64,000 bases of DNA from Nicotiana tabacum (Eukaryota; Streptophyta; Magnoliopsida; Solanales; Solanaceae): positions 47,127,792-47,191,791 of the forward strand of contig NC_134090.1 of NCBI RefSeq assembly GCF_000715075.1, in the 5' to 3' direction. Positions 32,786 to 42,773 of the stretch are shown in pieces. How positions within the stretch are numbered: the stretch's first letter is position 1; each line of letters starts with the position of its first letter. The notes below the pieces were generated by a model. The model was not told where the DNA came from and did no database searches. It worked only from the letters and a program-made list of their open reading frames with translations. A program made the translations under genes and the position numbers.

Positions 32786-34812
32786 CTATGGCCCGGTGGT
32801 CTCCTTCTTATCGCCCTCAACATCGTACAATAGGAACTTGGCATCGTACTCATCTCCTTTGGCTTGCTCGATCTCCCCCGAGAGATCAAAGCTCCTGGTG
32901 TGAATCTCCTCGAGGATTTCCCTCCGGGATCTGCACCTCACATACTCCTTGCTATTGTTTGCACGATCGAGGATCTTCTTCAACTCAGCTTTAGCAGCGG
33001 CATCGCTTCCTGAATAAGCTGCCATTTTCTATCCCGCCCTGGTATTATTCATCACAACCTCGGCCCAGACATTCCCTACCTCAGTTTTTGCCCTCGAAAG
33101 CTCGGATGAGAGCCTTGTAATCATCTTCGCCCGAGCTGAATCATTCGTACGGACGGTCTGAATTTGCACCTCAAAAGCGGAGGCCCTAGCTTGAGACCTT
33201 TTTTTGGCCATAGAATGGGCGTTCACATGCACCTGCAGCTCGGTAAATTCGCGTTTGGCTTTGCCAACCTCGCCCCAGAGTTGTTCCAGCTCATTCGCCT
33301 TATCCTTCAACTGAAATAGCAAAACATCAAGGTGGCAAGACAAAAAGGGAATGCAGGCAAGCGCGAAATGTAGGGTACCTATTTCTCCAAGAGGGACTCC
33401 CGGGCTCGGCTTCGGTCCACCTCATGCCGTAAAGAGAAGAGATCGCTTTCCTTTGCCACACAAAGAAGTTTGAGGGATTTCTCCCTATCTCATGCCTCAT
33501 GCAATGGGGCCTCGCAACGAAGCAGTTCGGCTTTGAGCCTATCAAAAGCCTGAGAAATAAAGCCAAATAAAAAAAGGGGGAGCTTAGGGCTAGAACATCG
33601 TTACAGCAGCCGAAACTCTCCATAAGGCCAAAACGCTAAGCCTCACCGAAGGCCGAAGCAATGTTCGATGATGCACCAATCCCGGAAGGTTGACGGTCGG
33701 CCGAATCGCTTCCCCTTAACCTCTGCGAAGAAGTCACCTCACTACAAGCCTTCTCGCACCCCGGAGCATATTTCCTTTTACCGACACTCCTTGACCCCAT
33801 GGCCAGCAATCTCTCCTCCTCCCTCGAGGAACTCGGCCTCACTTCAAAAGGATTCCTGGCACCTGCAGCATATAAATTAGATGAGCCGGCAAGAGGGAAG
33901 CCATCTCTTAGGGGGTAGAATGCCAGACACCTACCATGATGCTTCGCCTCCCATCTCCCTTTTGATAAATCTCGCCACCGACGCCTATCGTAAATCGAGC
34001 AAGCTGCCAGCTTACGAGACCATTCAGCTAAATCGGGGACCTCGTCGAGCAACCAATGACTTGCTATATACAAAGAACAGAAAGATATCTTTACGGGACC
34101 AACCTCATGTTGAGATAAAGGCAGTCCAAACAGAGCACTTACGTGTGAAGTTTCATTTCTCAGGAAACGGCAAAAACTCTCCAAGGATAAGATCGTTAGT
34201 CCGGATTCGAACTAACTGATTCATCCATCCACAGTCCTCATCCTCCTCGCTGCCGATTATAAGATCTCGGGTGGATCTACTCTCAAGATCAATCAGGCCC
34301 CGATAGCACAATGGCCGGTACAACCTCACGAGGTGGCTGAGGGTGAATTCTATCCCGGCCTTGTCAGCAAAATATCTCATCGACTGCACTATTCTCCAAA
34401 GAAAGGGAAGAACCTACACCAACATTACTTGATATCTTCTATAGAAATCAAGCACGACCCGGTCCGGGGAACCCGGCGCAAGAACGTGAATATACACACT
34501 CAAGAATCTCTCAACATATGTCATGACACTCTCTTCCGGTGAAGGTTCTTGCAAAATCGTGCCTTCCCCCCATCCGCATTCTTTTCTGATCGTCTCGAGG
34601 TTTTTCTCACTTACCGATGAAATAATCCTCGACATATGCTTTCGATGGCCTAGAATATTGGGAGGCCTGCCCGGTATGACATCCCTCTTCGAGGAAGGGA
34701 ACCTCGAGCCTCGCTCTCCCGACATCGGAGGTGAGCCGCTAATACCGACCAAAAGTGGAGCACAAGAGGGACTCCCTTGCGTTTGAGGATCAGGCGTCGA
34801 AGCAGCAGCCAT
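32786..34812 (-). pseudogene. Antisense gene, copy 1, in element B
   Basis: Reads against gag. The start MAAASTPDPQTQ (34812) lies about 155 nt after a TATA-like CTATATATT (34965-34972, minus). The head domain contains VLDFYRRYQVMLV, FTLSHLVRLYRPLCYRGLI and DCGWMNQLVRIRTND, resembling plant 'putative gypsy-type transposon' proteins; there is a stop after VMLV and another near 34153. A basic linker and a coiled-coil tail follow (33343-33029, 33025-32786). An intron of about 72 nt is likely at 33934-33863 (CATG/GTAGGTG ... TGCTGCAG/G), after RWEAKHHG. Copy 2 has an intron at the same place. Function unknown. Confidence 0.65.
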
Positions 34813-35376
34813 GACTACGGCAGAATAGGGGGAAGAAGATGAGGATTTAGGCAAAAAATTCGTGAAACAGGGAAGCAGAAGGACTAGCACAAAGCGCCAG
34901 GATCTGCAGAGGAGATAGGCTTATCAAGAACTGCAAAATCACCGCTTAAGAGGCAGATTAGCAAATATATAGAGGCAAAGCGACAACTGCTCGCTTGCCC
35001 AAGAGGGCCAATTAATTCTGGCCGCGTTAACATCACCCTCTCCTAGGGGAGTGTACTGGCAGAATCACTTCGGCTCCCACATGACTCATAAAACTGTGGG
35101 ACTTTAGGAGATCCCCGACATCATAAATATTAGTTTGGGAGGACTGTCAATTTAACCTCGAGACGTGGCTAGTCCCGGAGCCCCAGTTTGTCCTGAGAAA
35201 GGGCCCCAAAGGGCCGATGCCGGAATGCTAAAGCAAAAAAACAAGGAGAAGGGCTGACAGAATGAAAGCTCCTTTTATACATTGACAAAAGGGAAAAAAT
35301 GTCTTTACTCTATCCGTTTCCCGGAGCAGGACAACATACGAAGCAAAAAAGAAGGCATACAAAAAGGACTCGGAGA
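34813..35376 (-). other. Intergenic region between the two antisense genes
   Basis: It should hold the 3' end of copy 2 and the promoter of copy 1. Two TATA-like words occur on the minus strand: CTATATATT at 34965-34972 and GTATAAAAGG at about 35270-35279. I see no coding sequence. Confidence 0.5.
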
Positions 35377-37773
35377 CTACTCCTCGTCGCTATCATCTTT
35401 GCCCTTATCAAGGGCAATTAAGAGCGCCAATCTTTCCTCCACTGCACGGGCCTCCTCGAGGTCAGCTGACAGGTCGAAGTCCCTAGCCCCGAGTTCTTTC
35501 AGGGTCTCTCTCTTCGCCTCCGCTTTGGCATGCTCGATAGCTCGGATTAATTTCTGCTTAGCTGCCATGGATATGTCACGAACCATTGTATGCGTTGTGG
35601 CCGCATCCTCCCGATAAGTGGCAGCATCTCGTTCGGCCTCGGACTTAGCCGCGACCCAAGCAACAATCTCCCTGCGGGTGTCCATGAGAAGATCTAGGGA
35701 TGTCACCAATTACCCGGCCACTATCTCGTTTCGCTCTCTCATCCCGGAGATCTCCACTTTTAACTGACTAATCTGCGAGCCACTCTGCTCGACCTACGAG
35801 AGAAGGGCAAGTCAATAAATATATGAATCCAAAATGTATGTGAATATGGGGTAAAAGGTTGGGTATGAGCAAGGTGAAATACCTGAGCAGCAAGACTGTC
35901 CTTCTCCCGGATTGCCATCTCCAAAGTGACCCAAAGTTCTCCCAGCTCTTTATCTCCCCGGGCAGAGCGAGTCTCCGAATCCTGTAGCTTCGAAGCAATT
36001 TTCTTATGCTCCTTTTCGTGACAAGAAAGTTCCCCGTGGAGTCGAAGGATGGCATGGTCATACATCTCCTTGCACTGCGGTACAACGGAAAAGTTAGAAA
36101 GACGACGAATAATGCCTGAGAACGAAAGAAATACGTGAGGAATGACTATCACCTGCTGCATGGACTTCTCCGCCGCTTTAACGACGCTAGAAATATCAAG
36201 ATCAACTCTGTCGATTATGCCATTAAAAATGTTGGCAATAAAGTCTCCCCCTTTAGGAGGAGTCCCAGCTGTGGCGCCGATCATCCTTTGGGCATCCCTC
36301 AGTTCCCCTGATGAAAACGGAAAGTTCAAAATGAAGTCGTTCGGTTCGCCGATTTCTGCAAGTGGCAACCAACGTTCCTGGAAGGCCCCAAGCTCCGATC
36401 CCTCAGGATCAACGCCAACGATCCTCCTAGTAGAAGCTATACCAAATCCGACTATGAAATTTGAAGCTATATCAATGTCCTCTTCAAGGACCCCCGGCCC
36501 ACGAGCCCGGTCGGAGCCAGCCGTTCCGGCTCAGCAGCCTTCGATCGGGGCACCTGCAAGTCTCTCGTACTAGACCTTGTTCTCCTTCTTAACGAACTTC
36601 CATCATCGTCCTCCCCTTCGATATCAGGATTCAACCCTGAGGTTAGAGCATCAGTCCCATTAGTGGCTCGGTGCTTGGGTGACCTGGTTTTCTTTGCTGC
36701 AGGACGGGCAACGGCTGTCCTGCTTTTCCCCTTCTTGTTCGTGCTAGGCTCTAAGGCCTCTGCTTCACCATCAGGGGGCGGCCTCATCTGCATATTCTCG
36801 CCAAGACCTGCGCCAACACAATAACCACGATACATTTTTGCTAAGGGCTCAGAAAACAAAATACGAAGCATAGGCGGTAAAAGAACCTTATCGTGATTCT
36901 TGGCCACCCAACGCTTCTTAGCCAGGATGGTCCAAGACCGAACGCAGTACATGAATTTCTCTCTCAACCGCCTGATATATCTCGACAAATCTAGGACCAC
37001 CGCCGGGTGCCAAGCAGCAGCTGTAGAAAGCACAATAATATTATTATGACAAATGAAAGAGTAGTCGAAAAGCGCTAAAGGGAAAATCGTTTAAGTCGGG
37101 CATTCCACCACTCCAGAAAGGGCATCCTTTGGGCTGGGATGATATCCGAGGTCCTTACCCGGATAAACCTGCTCATCCATCCTCGGTCCTTCCCCTCATC
37201 AACGCTCGTGAAAAAAGATTTTTTGGATCGATGGCGAAGCTTGATAAAGCCTCGATACAGTCGAGGGAGATATATTCTGACCATATGATTAAGGGTAAAA
37301 ACCTCACCTTCAACCCTTTTGGTAAAATGTCTAAGCATCAGCACTATTCTCCAAAAAGAAGGGTAAATATGACGAAGTGTCACCTGGTATCGGTCGCAAA
37401 AGTCAAGAATAACCTGGTCGATTTCCAAGGGAGGAGATTCGACAGATTTATCAGAGCCCAGGGTGAATGGGTAAGTGTATACATAAAGGAAGCCAGCCTT
37501 GAAGTTAGTAATATTATCTTTGGGACCGGGACTCTCTAGCTCCACTACCTTGCTCCATCGACAGTCCTCCCTCACCTTGCTAACATCGGTAATGATGCTA
37601 ACATATCGGGACACGTGCTCACACCGGCCCGGCGTAGACGAGGGAGTCTCGATGTCAAAATCCTTCGGCGTGTCAAGATCGGGTGGGGTACATTGTTCCA
37701 AAGTGGGGATAGATCTGGTTTCGTCCTTAGGTGATCGGGACGACGATGCAACATCGTTCCATCGGGGAACCAT
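35377..37773 (-). pseudogene. Antisense gene, copy 2, in element B
   Basis: The ATG at 37773 (MVPRWNDVASSSRSPKDE; A at -3, G at +4) lies about 135 nt after TATAAAT (near 37906, minus). A 232-codon head has VILDFCDRYQVTLRH, YPSFWRIVLMLRHF, FTLNHMVRIYLPRLYRGFI and DRGWMSRFIRVRTSD, clearly related to copy 1. Next come exons with RWVAKNHDK, an intron of about 79 nt (36886-36808, AAG/GTTCTTTT ... GGCGCAG/G), a Lys/Arg/Pro linker (KGKSRTAVARPAAKKTRSPK) and coiled-coil segments (36368-35760, 35709-35377) ending in an acidic KGKDDSDEE. An acceptor CTTTCTACAG is at 37021. It looks less damaged than copy 1. Function unknown. Confidence 0.65.
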
Positions 37774-38109
37774 CCTAGAATTTCTACCATGTCAAATGGT
37801 AAAAACCCTTCTGTGAAAAGAAGAAAGAGTGTCAAATACAAAATTCTGACTCGCGGGCTTGTATATGAGGTGAAAATGGGAAGTGTCTAGCAACTGGTAC
37901 ATTTATAGGAATCGCTGGGGATGTAGAAGGGACGAGCCGATGGCAGTTCGTGGGTTTCTCAATTATCGCATACGACGGCGGCCTTGCACGGTTCTCTGGG
38001 GCATGGCATTTAATGCTCTTAGACGGTTAACGTCACGACAATGATGACCTCGAGATGATGGTTCAATATCGTTTCCTAGTACTTCACTCTAGGAAACGCG
38101 TAGACTATC
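37774..38109. other. Promoter of antisense copy 2 and pre-LTR region
   Basis: Contains the minus-strand TATAAAT near 37906. A polypurine tract for the 3' LTR would be expected immediately before 38110, but only TAGGAAACGCGTAGACTATC is found, which is not purine-rich. Confidence 0.5.
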
Positions 38110-38856
38110 TGTATGCAGTGAAATCAGGGGGGTCTATTTCCCACCGTTAAGGTACATTCTGGAAGGCATATCAGCATCTCGAGGCTACAGGATTACGATG
38201 TAGCTCCCTTCCTCGAGGTTCATCCGCGACCCAGCAAAGATTCCGAGGATAGGGAATTTGTCCGCAACTCAACGAAGGTGCCGAGGTCGGGGGATTCTCG
38301 AGGCAAGCAGCTAGAATTAGTAAACACTAGTACCATGCCTAGCCGTCCCATCCCCCGTATCTTTACATTCAACTCACTCTGTACTATATGGTATTCCCTC
38401 TCCTATATAAGGGGAATATATGCCACTTTGTAAAGGGCTGATGTTGCTCCATTTCTCCACAAGTGCAATAATATCTCTTCTTTCTAACTTGCTCGTTCTC
38501 ACTGGCCCAAGGCCACTTTAATATTTATCACTTTCTCACTCGTTCTTCATTTTACCACTTGGTATTGGTCATAGAGAGCTTTATTTAATCATATCTTAAC
38601 TGTTATCCCAATCCCGATTGCACCCGATAGCTCGAGCTCGACCCGAACACCGACCCCGAGGTCCCCCATCGACCAGTCCTACATCCAGGCAACAAGCCCC
38701 TCGGTTTGATTATTACCTCGTTTTAGCTTGCATTTCGTCGTTAAACTTCATATTCTTAGCATCAACTACTCTAAACAACTAGCTCGAGAATATATCACGT
38801 ATTTTTAGAATCCCATTTACAAATTTAATTGTTGTTACCAATTTCACAGTAAACAA
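38110..38856 (+). repeat. 3' LTR of element B
   Basis: TGTATGCAGTGAAATC... to ...TTCACAGTAAACA, collinear with 28328-29082 apart from small indels (for example one shorter CTCTTTCT run near 38480). Followed by the target duplication ACCTA at 38857-38861. Confidence 0.9.
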
Positions 38857-38861
38857 CCTAT

Positions 38862-40385
38862 AATTGAGCATTGGGTATGAATTCTTTAGTATTTATTGAT
38901 GTTGTTAAATCAATTTGGACTAGATACGAGTTATTTGGAGGCGAATTCTAAAGGAAAAGCAGTGTTTGAGGCTTGAGTTGGCTGTGGAAGTTCGAGATAA
39001 GTGTTTGGTTTAACCTTAGCCTGAGGGATTAGGAGTTGTGTCCTATGCTACGTGTTATTTATTGAGTGCAACGTATAGGCATGGTGACGAGTATCTATAC
39101 GTTGTTGTCAAGCATGACCGTGAGTCTTAAATTGAAATTGTTGTGTTCTTAATAAATACGACGAATGCCTAAGTTGTTGATTCTCTGTGTTGAGCAAGGA
39201 TTGTGATTATTGTCGTGAAAATTACTTATGATTGAGTGTTGGTGCTAGTTGAGGAAGTTAGATGTTGGAACAAGTTTGGTTATAGCTGATTTTTCCCTTG
39301 CTAGGATGTATTTACTCATACTGTCGATTCCCTTGCCGAGATAGTGTTGTTCTTTATTGATCCCTTGCCGGGACTCTCTTTGTAATTGGTGTTGAACTGT
39401 ATATGTGGATCGGGTTGCACTCCGCAACAATATTATTATTGGATCGGGTTGCACGCCACAACAATATTATGTTTGGATTGGGTTGCACGCCGCAACAATA
39501 TTATGTTTGGATCGGGTTGCACGCCGCAACAACAATATAATTGGATCAGGTTGCATGCTACAACAGTGATAAATGATATGGATCGGGTTGCACGCCGCAA
39601 TAGTATTTTATGATTTGGATTGGGTTGCGCGCCGCAACAGTAAATAATAAAAGTGTTTATTGGTTGGTTACGATTTCCTTATTCTTTTGCTGTGAATTCT
39701 AAATTGCCTTTATGCTCATCTCTTGAATTTCTATTGACAAATGATATTTCCCAACAACATGTCCCCCCTCCCTTCTTTACTTGTGTATTTCTGTTTTGTT
39801 TTCCACTGTATATCAAATAACTGCACAGGTTTATTTGGTAATCTGGTCCTAGCCTCGTCACTACCTAGCCGGGGTTAGGCCAGACATTTACCAGCACATG
39901 GGGTCGGTTGTGCTGATACTACACTCTGCACTGTGTGCAGATCCCAGAGCGGCAGCTTTTGGACCATAGCTTTAGGTGGCTGCCTTTAGTCCAGTCAGAG
40001 ATCCTGAGGTAGTCCTGCAGGTGTCTGCAGGCCCCGGCGTTCTCTTCTATCTTTATATTCTATTTTCATTTGCATTCAAAGACAGATTGTATCTTTCTTT
40101 TCAGATAATTGTTTGTAGTATTCATAGACGATCTGTGATTTTGTGACACCGGTTCCGGGTAGAGATGTACTTGGTATTGTCGTACTTGTTTTTGGCCTAG
40201 TTATCAGATTACGTCTTCCTCATGTGTTTAATTATTGTTAATATTTCACTGTTGATCGCATATTATTTTAAACTGTTAAAAAGGGGTAAATAAAAGAGTT
40301 AGTTAATCCATAATACTCGGCTTGCTTAGTTTTCACGAGTAGGCACCATCACGACTCCTGAGGGTGGGAAATCTTGGTCGTGACA
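38862..40385 (+). repeat. 5' LTR of C, downstream part
   Basis: Continues the LTR left at 28327: compare 38900-38960 with 59160-59220 of element D. It ends GGGAAATCTTGGTCGTGACA at 40385, directly before the primer site. Both parts together give an LTR of about 2986 bp, against 2759 bp in D. Confidence 0.9.
39407..39640 (+). repeat. Tandem hairpin repeat, seven copies, LTR C
   Basis: Seven units of 30-40 bp share GGATCGGGTTGCACGCCGCA, in which GTTGC and GCAAC can pair around CACGCC. Element D has four copies at the matching place (59699-59828). Upstream, CCCTTGCCGGGA-like words recur three times. Confidence 0.85.
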
Positions 40386-40388
40386 AGT

Positions 40389-40402
40389 TGGTATCATAGC
40401 TC
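40389..40402 (+). promoter_or_regulatory. Primer binding site of C (initiator tRNA-Met type)
   Basis: TGGTATCATAGCTC lies three bases after the LTR end. It complements the 3' end of initiator tRNA-Met with one mismatch (T for G), the usual primer of Del/Tekay elements. Confidence 0.85.
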
Positions 40403-40582
40403 TAGGTTACATAGGTCTCACAATTCACAGACAAGCTTAGTAGAGTCTGAGGGATCAGTACAGAGACGTCTGTATTTATCCCCCAGAGGCTACAGAGTTA
40501 GGAAAAACTTCACATTTATTCTTTCATGTCGTGCGGTTTGGTTTCTCAATGCTAATTGAATTTCTACTCTATTCTTTCGCAG
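40403..40582 (+). other. Leader of C with a splice-acceptor match before the gag ATG
   Basis: The 180 nt leader ends in TTCTACTCTATTCTTTCGCAG directly followed by ATG (40583). The pyrimidine tract plus CAG is a strong acceptor. With the donor at 28048 it would define a leader intron of about 2.0 kb once B is discounted. Confidence 0.45.
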
Positions 40583-40995
40583 ATGGCGAGAACACGCGCT
40601 TCCTCATCCACTGATCAGCATTCTGAGTCCCAGCATCAACTCCCACGAGAGGTAGAGGGCCAGGCCGAGGCCGTGCTAGAGGCCGAGGTAGGGGCAGAGC
40701 TCAGCCCATAGCAGCAGCACCAGCGGCGGAGCATCAGGTTGACTTTGATGGTGAGGTTCTGGCCCAGACAGTTCCGATGGGCCCAGTTCAGGTCCTAGAG
40801 GGGTTTATTGCTACCCATGTACTCCAGGATGCTCTAGTCCGTCTAGTGGGCCTTATGGAGAGTGTCACTCGGGCAGGCTTGCTTCTTGTAGCACCATCCG
40901 TCTCTCAAGCTGGAGAAGGAGCCCAGACTCCTGCTACTCACACTCCGGAGCAGATGGCTCCCCAGTGTTATCATAGGTATTGTTCTGGTTTGTAG
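40583..40995 (+). pseudogene. gag: gag N-terminus of C, mostly deleted
   Basis: Begins MARTRASSSTDQ. After a one-base frame change near 40650 an Arg/Gly-rich stretch (RGRGPGRGRARGRGRGRAQP) follows, then MGPVQVLEGFIATHVLQDALV and a Thr/Pro-rich piece ending ...TPEQMAPQ. At about 40965 it jumps to protease sequence, so the capsid and zinc knuckle are lost. RG-rich Gag tails bind RNA. Confidence 0.8.
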
Positions 40996-41458
40996 TAGAG
41001 ATGCTTCAGTCCTATTTGATCCAGGGTCTACATACTCCTATATGTCATCTTATTTTACACCGTATCTGCTCATGCCTCGTGATTACTTGAGTGCCCCTAT
41101 ATATGTGTCTACACCGGTGGGTGATTCTATTGTGGTAGATCAAGTCCATCGTTCGTGTATAGTTGTGATAGGGGGTCTTGAGACTCGTGTAGATTTATTA
41201 CTTCTGGACATGGTTGATTTTGATGTCATATTGGGGATGGACTGGTTATCACCTTACCACACTATCTTGGACTGTCATGCCAAGACTGTGACCCTAAACT
41301 TGCCGGGTTTGCCTTGTTTAGAGTGGAGAGGGACTCCTGGTCATTCTACCCGTAGTGTTATCTCTTATGTGAAGGTTCGACGTATGGTCGAAAAGGGGTG
41401 TTTGGACTATTTGGCATATGTTCGTGATTCTAGTGCTGATGTTCCTTCTATTGATTAG
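40996..41458 (+). pseudogene. pol: Aspartic protease of C
   Basis: The active-site segment FDPGSTYSYMSSYF (DPG at 41018-41026, in place of DTG/DSG) is usual for Del/Tekay proteases. It continues with LLLDMVDFDVILGMDWLS, where ILGMDWL is the conserved second half, and the linker LDCHAKTV. The frame ends at a TAG (41456-41458) just before the RT, in phase with it. Confidence 0.85.
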
Positions 41459-42627
41459 GTGCTTGTTGTTCGTGAGTTCCCTAAGGTATTTCCTTCAGAC
41501 TTGTCGGGTATGCCACCCGACAGGGATATTAACTTCTGCATTGATTTGGCTCTGGGCACTCAACCCATTTTTATTCCGCCGTATCGTTTGGCCCCACCTG
41601 AGTTGAAAGAGTTGAAGGAGCAGTTGCAAGACTTGCTTGAAAAAGGTTTCATTAGACCCATTGTTTCGCCTTGGGGTGTGCCGGTGTTGTTTGTTAAGAA
41701 GAAGGACGGATCGATGAGAATGTGCATAGATTACCGACAGTTGAACAAGGTTACAATCAAGAATAGGTATCAATTGCCGAGGATTGATGATTTGTTTTAT
41801 CAGCTTTAGGGTGCCAAGGTATTTTTGAAGATTGACTTGAGATCTGGCTACCATCAGTTGAGGTCCGATGTCTTAAGACAGCTTTCCGCACTCGGTACGG
41901 GCATTATGAGTTCTTGGTGATGTCATTGGGGTTGACAAATGCCCCAACAACTTTTATGGATTTGATGAACCGAGTGTTCAGGCCTTACTTGGATTCGTTC
42001 ATGATAGTCTTCGTTGATGATATTTTGATCTATTCCCGCAGCCGGGAGGAGCATGAGCAACATCTTAGAGTGGTTCTTCAGACTTTGAGGGATAGTCAAT
42101 TGTATGCCAAGTTTTCGAAGTGTGAGTTCTGGTTGAGTTCAGTTGCATTCTTGAGTCATGTTGTATCAACAGAGGGTATTCAGGTTGATCCGAAGAAGAT
42201 AGAGGCAGTCAAGAACTGGCCTAGACCCGCATCAGCTACCGAGATCCGGAGTTTCCCGGGTTTGGCAGGCTACTATCGTCGGTTTGTGGAAGGGTTTTCG
42301 TCTATTGCAGTCCCAATGACCAGGTTGAACCAGAAGGGTGCCCAGTTCAGGTTGTCGGATGAGTGTGAGGCAAGCTTCCAGAAGCTTAAGACAGCTTTGA
42401 CTACGGCACCGGTGTTGGTTTTGCCCACAGGTTCAGGGCCTTACACAGTTTATTGTGATGCATCTCGTATTGGACTTGGTGCGGTGTTGATGCAGGATGG
42501 CAAGGTCATTGCCTATGCCTCGCGGCAGTTGAAGATTCATGAGAAGAACTATCCGGTTCATGATTTGGAGTTAGCAGCCATTGTTCACGCGTTGAAGATT
42601 TGGAGGCATTATCTGTATGGCGTGACA
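41459..42627 (+). pseudogene. pol: Reverse transcriptase and RNase H start of C
   Basis: Contains [17 protein letters not shown], the fingers block [24 protein letters not shown], the palm [11 protein letters not shown], and the intact catalytic box FVDD in [13 protein letters not shown]. RNase H begins at [20 protein letters not shown] with the catalytic Asp. A TAG at 41807-41809 and a frame change near 41870 inactivate it. The sequence stops at YLYGV, where E is inserted; the piece in D (from 55847) continues the same protein. Confidence 0.9.
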
Positions 42628-42729
42628 TGTGATTAAAAAACTTTTATCTTACTCTTAGTAGATTTTATTTGATTAAAAAAATACTCACATTCTTAGAGTA
42701 CGAATTTAATTTATATTTATAAAAAAATC

Positions 42730-42773
<44 letters not shown>

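Larger units (their letters stand above)
28328..38856 (+). mobile_element. Element B: gag-only Tat-type LTR element with antisense genes
   Basis: Two LTRs of 755 and 747 bp (28328-29082, 38110-38856) flank 9.0 kb with TG...CA ends and a 5 bp target duplication ACCTA. It holds a primer site and a Tat-type gag on the plus strand, but no protease, RT, RNase H or integrase. Two related gene-like regions occupy the minus strand (32786-34812, 35377-37773). It would need enzymes from an autonomous Tat relative. It matches the idea of gag-only non-autonomous plant elements; antisense extra ORFs are known in the Tat/Retand group. Confidence 0.88.
26866..42627 (+). mobile_element. Chromovirus (Del/Tekay) element C, interrupted by B and E
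   Basis: The 5' LTR runs 26866-28327 and resumes at 38862-40385 after B. Then come the initiator-Met-type primer site, leader, gag remnant, protease, RT and RNase H start. It breaks off at 42627, where Ogre element E begins; the rest of C would lie beyond the window. RT sequence and LTR style match Del/Tekay chromoviruses, as does element D, which still has a chromodomain. Confidence 0.88.

Noticed and set aside
35270..35279. TATA word GTATAAAAGG (minus) as promoter of antisense copy 1
   Set aside because: A nearer TATA-like word at 34965-34972 lies at a distance from the ATG comparable with copy 2, so I preferred that one; not excluded.
38090..38109. Polypurine tract before the 3' LTR of B
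   Set aside because: AGGAAACGCGTAGACTATC is not purine-rich enough; the tract is degenerate or displaced.
39407..39640. Regular repeats as a CRISPR array
   Set aside because: Plant chromovirus LTR; repeats are degenerate, spacers are similar AT-rich words, and no cas genes or bacterial genes exist here.
42734..42771. (TA)n microsatellite
   Set aside because: Ordinary simple repeat in LTR E, mentioned there; no further meaning.
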